Source: an uncultured Alloprevotella sp.
GTDB lineage: Bacteria; Bacteroidota; Bacteroidia; Bacteroidales; Bacteroidaceae
Reading direction: 5' to 3'
Assembly (NCBI GenBank): GCA_944322095.1
Contig: CALUNU010000001.1
Span: 124,001 to 188,000, forward strand
DNA: 64,000 bases
In this document: in pieces, positions 1 through 7,024 of the stretch
Layout: each line of letters opens with the position of its first letter
How positions within the stretch are numbered: position 1 is the stretch's first letter
Notes under the pieces: generated by a model
The model's input: only the letters and a program-made list of their open reading frames with translations
What the model was told of the DNA's origin: nothing
Database searches by the model: none
Translations under genes and position numbers: made by a program

Positions 1-2034
1 GCCGTTCGTTACGCCGTAGCCCGAAACCATAGGAGGCTGGAAGAAAAGTATCTGAGCATCCTTGATAATGTCGCGGGCTTTCAGGTAGAGCGAGCCGTAA
101 ACGAAGTCGGAGCGTTGAGACATGGGGCGCTCTTCCCAATCTTTCAGCTTACAGATGATGGAGCCGTAGCTGGCGCCCTGACCTCCCAGGAAACTGTAAC
201 CAGATATCACGGTACGGCTTTCCACTGCCGGGTTGGATGCCACCAAGCTGTCTACCTGGGCCAATATCTGCTCGGTGCGGTCTTGCGAGGTGCCGGGAGG
301 CATCGTCACCGTACCCATGATCGTACCCGTATCTTCGTTGGGAACGAAGCCCGTCGGCGTTATCTTCATCATGAACAGCAGCAGAGCGATACCCACTACG
401 ACCATGGAGATTGTCAGCCAGGGCCGCTGGATGATTTTTACCACCTGCTTCTTATATTTCTTCAGCAAAGAGTCGTATGCAGCGTTGAAAGCTTTGTGGA
501 AGCGGCCGACGATGGTCAGTTTCTTTTCGCCTTCGCCCGTATGCGGCTTCAGGAAGATGGCGCACAGTGCAGGGCTGAGCGTCAGGGCGTTGATGGCCGA
601 GAACAAGATGGAGAGGGCCATCGTTATACCGAACTGGCGGTAGAACGTACCCGACGTTCCCGAGATGAAGCTCACAGGGATGAACACGGCCATCATCACC
701 AAAGTGATGGAGACGAGGGCTCCGCCCAGTTCGCGCATGGCGTCGATGGATGCTTTCTTCGACGAGGTGTAGCCCATGTCGAGCTTCGCGTGGACGCCCT
801 CGACCACCACTATCGCGTCGTCCACCACGATGGCGATGGCCAGCACCAGGGCACTCAACGTCAGAAGGTTCAAGCTGAAGCCGATGAGATAAATGGCGAA
901 GAACGTACCAATCAATGCCACAGGGATGGCTATGGCCGGGATGAGCGTGGACCGCAGGTCTTGCAAGAAGATGTAAACCACGAAGAAGACGAGTATGAAC
1001 GCTTCGACGAGCGTCTTTACCACTTCGTGGATGGATGCGAAGAGGAAGTCGTTGGCGCTTTGTGCGATGTTGATTTTCAAGCCCGTCGGCAAGGTTGCCT
1101 TTGTTTCTTCCAAGAGTTTCTCGATGTCTTGGATGATTTGCGTGGCGTTGGAGCCGGCCGTCTGGAACACGATACACGACACACCGTTGTGGCCGTTAAT
1201 CTTGTTGGTGAAGCTATAGGTGGAGCGGCCGAGCTCTACGCGCGCGATGTCTTTGAGGTGCAGGATTTCGCCGTCTTTGTCGGCGCGGATCACCATGTTT
1301 TCAAACTCGGAAATCTCCTGCAAACGTCCCTTATAGCGCAGAGTGTACTGGAACGTCTGGTTTTCGCGTTCGCCGATCGTACCGGGAGCGGCTTCGAGGT
1401 TTTGTTCGGCCAGCACGTTCGAGATGTCTGAGGGCGTCAGGTTGTATTGTGCCATCTTTTCGGGCTGCAGCCAGATGCGCATCGAATAGTCGGCACCCAT
1501 CACCATGGCGTCGCCCACACCGGCTACGCGCTGTACCTGGGGAATGAGGTTAATCTTCGCGTAGTTTTCGATAAACGGCACGCTGTATTTGTCCGTTTCG
1601 TCGAAAAGCGAGAAGATCATCAGCATACTGTTCTGACGCTTCTGCGTAATCACACCTACGCGGGTCACCTCGGCGGGCAGCAGACCCTGAGCCTTCGACA
1701 CGCGGTTCTGCACGTTCACGGCTGCCATGTCGGGGTCGACGCCCTGCTTAAAGGTAATCGTAATGCTCGCCTCGCCCGTGTTGGATGCCGTGGAGCTCAT
1801 GTAGTCCATGTTTTCCACGCCGTTTATCTGCTCTTCCAGCGGGGCGATAACGCTGTTAAGCACCGTTTGTGCGTTGGCACCCGTGTAGGTGGTCGACACG
1901 TCGACCGTCGGGGGCGCAATGTCGGGGTATTGCGTGATAGGAAGGGACAGCAGTCCCAGGAAACCCAAGATTACTATCAAGATAGAAATTACCGTTGATA
2001 GTACCGGCCGGTTTATAAATCTGTCTAAGTTCAT
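1..2034 (-). CDS. RND multidrug efflux permease (AcrB/MexB type), 3' part outside window
   Basis: Inner-membrane proton/drug antiporter of the HAE1 RND family, which with the adaptor encoded upstream and an outer-membrane channel exports drugs or other toxic compounds. The first 678 codons are visible; the family is about 1,040 residues, so the C-terminal third lies beyond base 1. The protein starts MNLDRFINRPVLSTVISIL, the usual cytoplasmic helix plus TM1. The porter-domain start (QYPDIAPPTV) and the TM4 stretch LVLAIAIVVDDAIVVVEGVH, with the paired aspartates of the proton relay, are both present. The start at 2034 matches the conserved N terminus. It lies 94 bases downstream of the adaptor gene on the same strand, so the two are probably co-transcribed; a TolC-like gene would be expected beyond the window. 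Family certain, substrate unknown. Confidence 0.95.
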   Translation of the reverse strand, partial: MNLDRFINRPVLSTVISILIVILGFLGLLSLPITQYPDIAPPTVDVSTTYTGANAQTVLNSVIAPLEEQINGVENMDYMSSTASNTGEASITITFKQGVDPDMAAVNVQNRVSKAQGLLPAEVTRVGVITQKRQNSMLMIFSLFDETDKYSVPFIENYAKINLIPQVQRVAGVGDAMVMGADYSMRIWLQPEKMAQYNLTPSDISNVLAEQNLEAAPGTIGERENQTFQYTLRYKGRLQEISEFENMVIRADKDGEILHLKDIARVELGRSTYSFTNKINGHNGVSCIVFQTAGSNATQIIQDIEKLLEETKATLPTGLKINIAQSANDFLFASIHEVVKTLVEAFILVFFVVYIFLQDLRSTLIPAIAIPVALIGTFFAIYLIGFSLNLLTLSALVLAIAIVVDDAIVVVEGVHAKLDMGYTSSKKASIDAMRELGGALVSITLVMMAVFIPVSFISGTSGTFYRQFGITMALSILFSAINALTLSPALCAIFLKPHTGEGEKKLTIVGRFHKAFNAAYDSLLKKYKKQVVKIIQRPWLTISMVVVGIALLLFMMKITPTGFVPNEDTGTIMGTVTMPPGTSQDRTEQILAQVDSLVASNPAVESRTVISGYSFLGGQGASYGSIICKLKDWEERPMSQRSDFVYGSLYLKARDIIKDAQILFFQPPMVSGYGVTNG

Positions 2035-2128
2035 ATCGCTGTTTTTAGGGTTGGGAGAGGGGCGTGCCCGCGCGCGGGCCGCCCGTGGCGGAGCTCTCCC
2101 TGTTCTTTATATTATAGATGTGCGTCGG

Positions 2129-3292
2129 TTAAAACATTTTACCGGCGGCCATGTCTTTTTCAGCCTTGCGGCGGTTGGCGTCGGCCTGGGCGGGCGTGAT
2201 GGGGTTAATCTGCGTACCGTCCTTCAGCGTGCTTACGCCGTCGACCACCACGCGGTCGCCGGCTTTCAGGCCCGAGGTTACAACGTAGTTCTGGCCGTCG
2301 TTTTGCGAGAGTACGGTGATTTCGGTCGATTTCACCTTGTTGCCGCTGCCCACCAGATAGACGAACTTCTTATCCTGGATTTCATAGGTAGCTTTTTGCG
2401 GGATGACGATGGCGTCCTTGGCGTGCGTGGGCACGAGCACCGAGCCCGTACCGCCGCTGCGCAGCACGTGTGCGGGGTTGGGGAACGTGGCGCGCATGTT
2501 CACCGAGCCCGTGGTCTGGTCGATAACGCCGCTTACGTTCGACACGGTGCCGCTTTCGGCATACTTCGTGCCGTCGGCCAGCATCAGCGTGACGGCGGGC
2601 ATTTTGTTGACGGCTTCGGTGATGCCGCCCGTGCTGCGCGTCAGGTCCAGCAGCTGTTTTTCAGTCATGGCAAAGTAGACGAACATTTGCCCTATGTTCG
2701 ACACGGTGGTGAGGGGTTCTGCCGTCGACGAGCTCACGAGGCTTCCGACGCGGTAGGGGATTTCGCCCACGACGCCGTCGGCCGGGCTCGTCACGGTGCA
2801 GAACGACAGGTCGTTGCGTGCGCTCACGAGCTGTGCCTTGGCTTGTGCGAGCTGTGCCTCGGTGGCTTTCAGCTGGTTCTGGGCCATTTCGTAGTCGTAG
2901 TCGCTGATGATGGCTTTGTCGTGCAGTGCGCGCTTGTTGTCGACGGTCAGCTTCTGCGTGTTCAGGTTGGCCTGAAGCACGTTGACGTTGGCTTCGGCCG
3001 AGCGTACGGCTGCTTCATACTGTACGCGGTCTATGAGGAACAGGGGCTGGCCTTTCTTGACGAAGTCGCCCTCGTCTACGCAGAGTTTCGTGATGTGGCC
3101 GCTCACTTTCGGACGGATCTCGATGTCTTGCTGTCCCTTGATGGTGGCGGGATACGAGGTGTAGAGGTCTGCCTCCGTGGTCTTCAAGGTCACGACGGCA
3201 TAGTCGTTGCCGGCTTGGGGCATTCCACTCTGTTTGCTTCCGCAGCTAACGAGCGCGAGGCTTAGCATCAAATAAGCAATTCTACTTTTCAT
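2129..3292 (-). CDS. RND efflux periplasmic adaptor, lipoprotein (MexA/AcrA type)
   Basis: Membrane-fusion protein linking the RND permease to an outer-membrane channel. It has 387 residues, normal for the family. The start at 3292 is chosen because it gives a lipoprotein signal (MKSRIAYLMLSLALVSCGS, lipobox LVSC, acylated Cys17); the reading frame stays open further upstream but with non-signal sequence. The order is barrel-sandwich/lipoyl half (IEIRPKVSGHI, DFVKKGQPLF), helical hairpin around residues 85-150 rich in Ala/Gln/Leu, second lipoyl half (TVTSPADGVVGEIPYRVGSLV), then beta-barrel. It is the first gene of the apparent pump operon. A TATCTTTG box at 3412-3419 implies a leader of about 110 nt. 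Confidence 0.95.
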   Translation of the reverse strand: MKSRIAYLMLSLALVSCGSKQSGMPQAGNDYAVVTLKTTEADLYTSYPATIKGQQDIEIRPKVSGHITKLCVDEGDFVKKGQPLFLIDRVQYEAAVRSAEANVNVLQANLNTQKLTVDNKRALHDKAIISDYDYEMAQNQLKATEAQLAQAKAQLVSARNDLSFCTVTSPADGVVGEIPYRVGSLVSSSTAEPLTTVSNIGQMFVYFAMTEKQLLDLTRSTGGITEAVNKMPAVTLMLADGTKYAESGTVSNVSGVIDQTTGSVNMRATFPNPAHVLRSGGTGSVLVPTHAKDAIVIPQKATYEIQDKKFVYLVGSGNKVKSTEITVLSQNDGQNYVVTSGLKAGDRVVVDGVSTLKDGTQINPITPAQADANRRKAEKDMAAGKMF

Positions 3293-3344
3293 GTAAATTT
3301 GTTTTATGATAAATGTATATATTCGGTTTAAAAGGGACGTTTTC

Positions 3345-3675
3345 CCCGTCGGGAAACGGTATGCCGGCTGCCGGCTGGGCAGACGGCTGGAATTTCCCGT
3401 GCAAAGATACGGGAAAAAACTCATTGCCCGTGTGCCGTTTTCGCGTGAACGCTGCATTCTTAGTCTTTCTTAACTCGAAAAGCAGGCTGTTCTCTCTTTG
3501 CCGGGAGAAAGAGTGAGGGTGAAAAGCAAATCGGGGCAAAAACCGCCCGTCCCGCCGACCGCAAGCGGAGGCGTTGTGGCGTTGCCAGCGTTTTTCTTCG
3601 CGCCGCATGGCTTTTTCTTGTGCGGAAAGATGTTCGCGGGGAAATAAAAATGAAGTTCGCTCTGCTCACTACTTT
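3345..3675. other. Intergenic stretch between pump operon and sulfatase maturase
   Basis: No credible gene. It holds a short GCCGGC-rich patch near 3362-3385 (tatgccggctgccggctg), the pump promoter, and a low-complexity region with the dyad GCGTT..AACGC. Open frames here have no homologous features and overlap repeats. Confidence 0.5.
3412..3419 (-). promoter_or_regulatory. Bacteroidetes -7 box for the efflux adaptor gene
   Basis: TATCTTTG on the minus strand fits the Bacteroidetes consensus TAnnTTTG. It sits inside a short dyad (CCCGT ... ACGGG), which could be a repressor site overlapping the promoter. No clear TTG is seen 19-20 bases upstream. Confidence 0.5.
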
Positions 3676-3677
3676 TT

Positions 3678-3870
3678 CTTTCCTCTCATTTGCACTATCT
3701 TTTCATAAGATAAGGCTGCACTCGGGAAAGCGCTTGTGAAAAACCTTCGTTTTTCCCCGCCCTTTCCTCTCATTTGCACTATCTTTTCATAAGATAAGGC
3801 TGCACTCGGGAAAGCGCTTGTGAAAAACCTTCGTTTTTCCCCGCCCTTTCCTCTCATTTGCACTATCTTT
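3678..3870 (+). repeat. 84-bp tandem repeat (2 full copies plus 25 bases of a third)
   Basis: Copies run 3678-3761, 3762-3845 and 3846-3870, identical at the compared positions. Each unit begins CTTTCCTCTCATTTGCACTA and carries a promoter-like TATCTTT, followed by a TATCTT ... AAGATA inverted repeat. The third copy ends exactly where TATCTTT becomes TATCTTTG, the likely working promoter of the maturase gene. The unit therefore looks like duplicated promoter-proximal DNA. Confidence 0.9.
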
Positions 3871-3871
3871 G
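3864..3871 (+). promoter_or_regulatory. -7 box TATCTTTG for the sulfatase maturase gene
   Basis: Matches TAnnTTTG. It lies at the junction between the third partial repeat copy and unique sequence. The two upstream repeat copies carry TATCTTTT at the same place, one base away from consensus. The -33 TTG is not obvious. Predicted leader about 58 nt. Confidence 0.55.
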
Positions 3872-3882
3872 CTCCCCGTAAA

Positions 3883-3939
3883 ATGAGGAAGAAGGCCGAT
3901 GCGCCTGCCTTTTGGGCAGAGGCGGGGCCAAACGAATGA
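3883..3939 (+). CDS. Possible 18-codon leader peptide overlapping the maturase start
   Basis: An ATG 12 bases after the -7 box opens an 18-codon frame (MRKKADAPAFWAEAGPNE) whose TGA overlaps the ATG of the next gene as ATGA. This geometry is typical of translational coupling. There is no homology to support it and it could be chance; it is recorded because the spacing is exact. Confidence 0.3.
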   Translation: MRKKADAPAFWAEAGPNE

Positions 3940-5204
3940 CAAACACAGAAGATATGGAGAACAATATGGCTGTGGGCACGCCTTTTGCCCGTCCGGCCTA
4001 CGTCATGGCAAAACCGGCCGGCGCGTTGTGCAACCTGGCCTGCAAGTATTGCTATTATACGGAGAAGTCGAAGCTTTATCCCAACAACCCGCGCCACGTC
4101 ATGAGCGACGAGCTGCTGGAACGCTTCACAAAGGAATATATCGAGATGCAGACGGGGCCCAACGTCCTTTTCACCTGGCATGGCGGCGAGACGATGATGC
4201 GCCCCCTCTCGTTCTATCAGCGGGCGCTCGAATTGCAGCGAAAGTATGCGGGCGGGCGCTCCGTCGACAACGCCTTCCAGACAAACGGCACGCTCATAAC
4301 GCCCGAATGGGCCAAGTTTTTCAAGGACAACGGCTTCCTCGTGGGCGTTTCCATCGACGGGCCGCAGGAGTTTCACGACGAATACCGGCGCACCCGCACG
4401 GGGCGTCCCTCGTTTCGCCAGGTGATGCGCGGCATCGACTTGCTCAACCGCTATGGCGTGGAGTGGAACGCGATGGCCGTGGTCAACGACTTCAATGCCG
4501 ACTATCCGCTCGATTTTTATCACTTCTTCAAAGAGATTGGGTGCCACTACATCCAGTTTACCCCCGTGGTGGAGCGCGTCTGGCGCCATTCGGACGGGCG
4601 TATGCTGGCTTCGCCCATCGAGGGGACGGTCGAGGAGCTCACCGACTTTTCCGTCAGCCCCGAGCAGTGGGGCAGCTTCCTCTGTGCGCTGTTCGACGAG
4701 TGGGTGAAGAGCGACGTGGGCGAATATTTCATCCAGACCTTCGACGCCACGCTGGCCGGATGGATGGGCGTGCCGCCGTCGGTGTGCTCGCTGGGCGAAA
4801 CGTGCGGCCATGCCGGCGTCATCGAGTTTAACGGCGACGTTTATGCCTGCGACCATTACGTTTTTCCCGAGTTTAAGCTGGGCAACATTTATGAAAAGTC
4901 GCTGGCCGGGATGATGTACAGCCCCGAGCAGCTGAAGTTTGGGGCCGGCAAGCGCGACCTCCTGACGCGCCAATGCCGCGAGTGCGACTTCCTTTTTGCC
5001 TGCCACGGCGAGTGTCCGCGCAACCGCTTTGCCCTTTCGGCCGACGGCGAACCGGGCCACAATTTCCTCTGCACCGGCTATCACCGCTTCTTTGCCCACG
5101 TGGCGCCCTACATGGACTTTATGAAGTATCAGTTGCAGCACGAGCAGGCGCCCGCCCGCGTGATGCAGTGGATACGCGACGGCATGCCTGCCTACCGCAA
5201 GTAA
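3936..5204 (+). CDS. Anaerobic sulfatase-maturating enzyme (radical SAM/SPASM)
   Basis: Cytosolic radical SAM enzyme that oxidises the active-site Ser or Cys of sulfatases to 3-oxoalanine (formylglycine) before export. With the start at 3936 it has 422 residues. The radical SAM cluster motif is CNLACKYC (Cys32, 36, 39). The C-terminal auxiliary-cluster cysteines fit the anSME pattern: C290-x9-G300-x4-C305 and C347-x2-C350-x5-C356-x3-C360. The GGETMMRP and SIDGPQEFHDEYR stretches are conserved in the family. ATG codons at 3912 and 3954 are alternative starts. The nearest partner is the Ser-type sulfatase at 5491-7005, which converges on it. Function very likely; it probably serves other sulfatases in the genome too. 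Confidence 0.95.
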   Translation: MTNTEDMENNMAVGTPFARPAYVMAKPAGALCNLACKYCYYTEKSKLYPNNPRHVMSDELLERFTKEYIEMQTGPNVLFTWHGGETMMRPLSFYQRALELQRKYAGGRSVDNAFQTNGTLITPEWAKFFKDNGFLVGVSIDGPQEFHDEYRRTRTGRPSFRQVMRGIDLLNRYGVEWNAMAVVNDFNADYPLDFYHFFKEIGCHYIQFTPVVERVWRHSDGRMLASPIEGTVEELTDFSVSPEQWGSFLCALFDEWVKSDVGEYFIQTFDATLAGWMGVPPSVCSLGETCGHAGVIEFNGDVYACDHYVFPEFKLGNIYEKSLAGMMYSPEQLKFGAGKRDLLTRQCRECDFLFACHGECPRNRFALSADGEPGHNFLCTGYHRFFAHVAPYMDFMKYQLQHEQAPARVMQWIRDGMPAYRK

Positions 5205-5225
5205 GCTTTTCCCAGCCTTCTTCGC

Positions 5226-5313
5226 TGTGCGGGCCCGGCGGCAAAACGATTTTTGCCGGCTGCGAAACGCTTTATGCCGGCGACGAAACATTTTTTGCAG
5301 GGAGCAAAACGCA
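5226..5313. repeat. Degenerate ~21-bp GCCGGC/AAACG repeat cluster
   Basis: Three imperfect copies of a unit of about 20-22 bases (AAACGnTTTnTGCCGGCnnCG) sit just after the maturase stop. The same motif appears in other intergenic spaces near 25404, 39945 and 54200. Noncoding. Confidence 0.6.
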
Positions 5314-5357
5314 GCGTCTCCCCGCCTCATCATGGCATGGGGCGGGGAGACGCTTTT
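5314..5357 (+). terminator. Intrinsic terminator of the maturase gene
   Basis: Perfect 13-bp inverted repeat GCGTCTCCCCGCC (5314-5326) and GGCGGGGAGACGC (5341-5353) with a 14-base loop, followed by TTTT. Confidence 0.85.
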
Positions 5358-5405
5358 CTGCTCCTTGCCGGCGGGGCCCTTTTTCCGGTGCGGCGTTGTC
5401 GGGGA

Positions 5406-5447
5406 CAGAAAAAGGCCGGCCGTCCCGCAGATGCAGGGCGGCCGGCC
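5406..5447 (-). terminator. Intrinsic terminator of the sulfatase operon
   Basis: Stem GGCCGGCCG(T)CCC / GGGCGGCCGGCC at 5414-5447. On the minus strand it is followed by a TTTTT run (5409-5413 read as A on plus). It lies 44 bases after the sulfatase stop. Confidence 0.85.
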
Positions 5448-5490
5448 GTTCTTGCGTGCCGGGTGGCGGCGTGGGGTGCCGCCGCGGGGC

Positions 5491-7005
5491 TTAGTTGGGC
5501 AGCGTCACGCGGAAGAGGCTGCTCTCCGTGTGCTGTTCCTTGATGATTTGCTTCATCTTGTTGACCACGTCGGGGTATTGCGAGGCCACGTTGTTGTCCT
5601 CGTGCACGTCGGTGGCCAGGTCGAAGAGCTTGCAGTTGCCGTTCTGCACAACGAGCTTCCAGTTACCCATGCGGAGGCCCATCATGTTCGTCTCGTGAAA
5701 CTCCCAGTAGAGGAAGTCGTGCTCTTTCTGTTCGCCCTTGCCCGTGAGGGTGGGGTAGAAGGAGATGCCGTCGAAATAGTCGACCTTCAGCTCAGAATTG
5801 GTGTAGCGCTCCACGTAGTTGTCGATGCCGGCAATGTCGCAGAAGGTCGGCATGATGTCGTAGAAAGCCAGCTGGTGGTCGTTGGTCGTGCCGGCCTCGA
5901 CGTGGCCCGGCCAGCGCACGATGAAGGGCACGCGTATGCCGCCCTCGTACGTGCTGCGCTTTTTCCCTTGCAGCAGGCCGTCGCGGTTGAAAAAGTCGGG
6001 GTCGGCCCCGCCTTCCTCGTGAGGCCCGTTGTCAGAGGTGAAGATGAGCACGGTGTTGTCTGCCAGCCCTTTCTCTTCGAGCTTTTTCATTATCTGGCCG
6101 ACATAGGCGTCCAGGCGGGTAATCATGCCGGCGAACTCGGCATGGGCGTTGGTTGTGGGGTTATACCACGAGCTTTGCTGGCCGCCAAACGATTTTTCCT
6201 GGCAGAAATGGCCTTTGTAGGCGAGCAAGATGGAGTCTTCGGGCTGAACAAGCTCGGCGTGGGGCAGGGTGTAGGTGAATATGCCGAAGAAAGGCTGGTC
6301 GTCCGTCTGCTTGTCGAGCCAGTCCATGGCGGCCTGGTGGATGAGGTCGGCGCTATACTGCGTGCGCTTGCGGTAGTCGTCGCCGTACATGGGATATTTG
6401 ATGTTTTCTTCGAGCACGACGCGCGACACGCCTTCGTCGCCGGCCGAGCGGCTGTACTTGTTGAGGAAGTTGTTGTAGTACATATGCGCCTGGAACTGGC
6501 ATATATAGCCGAAGAACTCGTCGATGCCGCGTTTGTCGGGCGTCGAAACGGAGCCTTCGTAGCCGCCGGCCCATTTGCCGAACATGCCCGTCTTGTAGCC
6601 GTTGTCTTTCATGATTTCGGGCAGGATGACGTGGTCGGTGGAATAGGGCTCCTGGCCCACAACCTTGTAGTCAGTGTTGTCGCCGTACTTGACCGTGCCA
6701 AACTGGTTCCAATACTCCTTATTGCCGCGCACATGCGTGTGGCCGGTGTGCTGGCCCGTCATGAACGTGGCGCGCGACGGAGCCGACACGGGGCTTCCGG
6801 CGTAGGCCTGCGTGAAGCGCATGCCCTGCGAAGCCAGACGGTCGATGTTGGGCGTGGCGATGTATTGCTGACCGTAGCAGCCCAGGTCGCCATAGCCCAT
6901 GTCGTCGCACATGATGTAGATGATGTTGGGCTTCTGGCCCTGTGCGCCGGCGGCGAGAGCGGCCATCATGCCGCAGCCGCAGAGCGCTATTTTCGAGTGT
7001 CTCAT
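5491..7005 (-). CDS. Exported arylsulfatase, Ser-type formylglycine sulfatase
   Basis: Hydrolyses sulfate esters, presumably on host or dietary glycans, in the periplasm or at the cell surface. 504 residues, with an N-terminal signal (MRHSKIALCGCGMMAALAAG) and then PNIIYIMCDDMGYGDLGCYG with the metal-binding Asp34-Asp35. The maturation motif is S74-A-P-S-R78 followed by ATFMTG, so the modified residue is serine and an anSME is needed. The metal-site DNGPHEEGG stretch is also present. The start at 7005 gives the full signal peptide. It follows the T9SS protein gene by 19 bases and is the last gene of the apparent operon. Family (S1 sulfatase) is certain; substrate is not deducible. Confidence 0.95.
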   Translation of the reverse strand: MRHSKIALCGCGMMAALAAGAQGQKPNIIYIMCDDMGYGDLGCYGQQYIATPNIDRLASQGMRFTQAYAGSPVSAPSRATFMTGQHTGHTHVRGNKEYWNQFGTVKYGDNTDYKVVGQEPYSTDHVILPEIMKDNGYKTGMFGKWAGGYEGSVSTPDKRGIDEFFGYICQFQAHMYYNNFLNKYSRSAGDEGVSRVVLEENIKYPMYGDDYRKRTQYSADLIHQAAMDWLDKQTDDQPFFGIFTYTLPHAELVQPEDSILLAYKGHFCQEKSFGGQQSSWYNPTTNAHAEFAGMITRLDAYVGQIMKKLEEKGLADNTVLIFTSDNGPHEEGGADPDFFNRDGLLQGKKRSTYEGGIRVPFIVRWPGHVEAGTTNDHQLAFYDIMPTFCDIAGIDNYVERYTNSELKVDYFDGISFYPTLTGKGEQKEHDFLYWEFHETNMMGLRMGNWKLVVQNGNCKLFDLATDVHEDNNVASQYPDVVNKMKQIIKEQHTESSLFRVTLPN

Positions 7006-7024
7006 GAGTTTTTGTTTTTGGAGG

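Noticed and set aside
115-1431. Long plus-strand frame of 438 codons
   Set aside because: It lies antisense to the RND permease, shows no domain, and has the His/Arg/Asp-rich composition of a shadow frame in GC-rich DNA.
3300-3675. Small reading frames upstream of the 84-bp repeats
   Set aside because: Short, repeat-derived or basic in composition, no start context, no conservation visible.
3669-5333. Minus-strand frame of 554 codons
   Set aside because: Antisense to the sulfatase maturase; its C-terminal part merely translates the 84-bp repeat.
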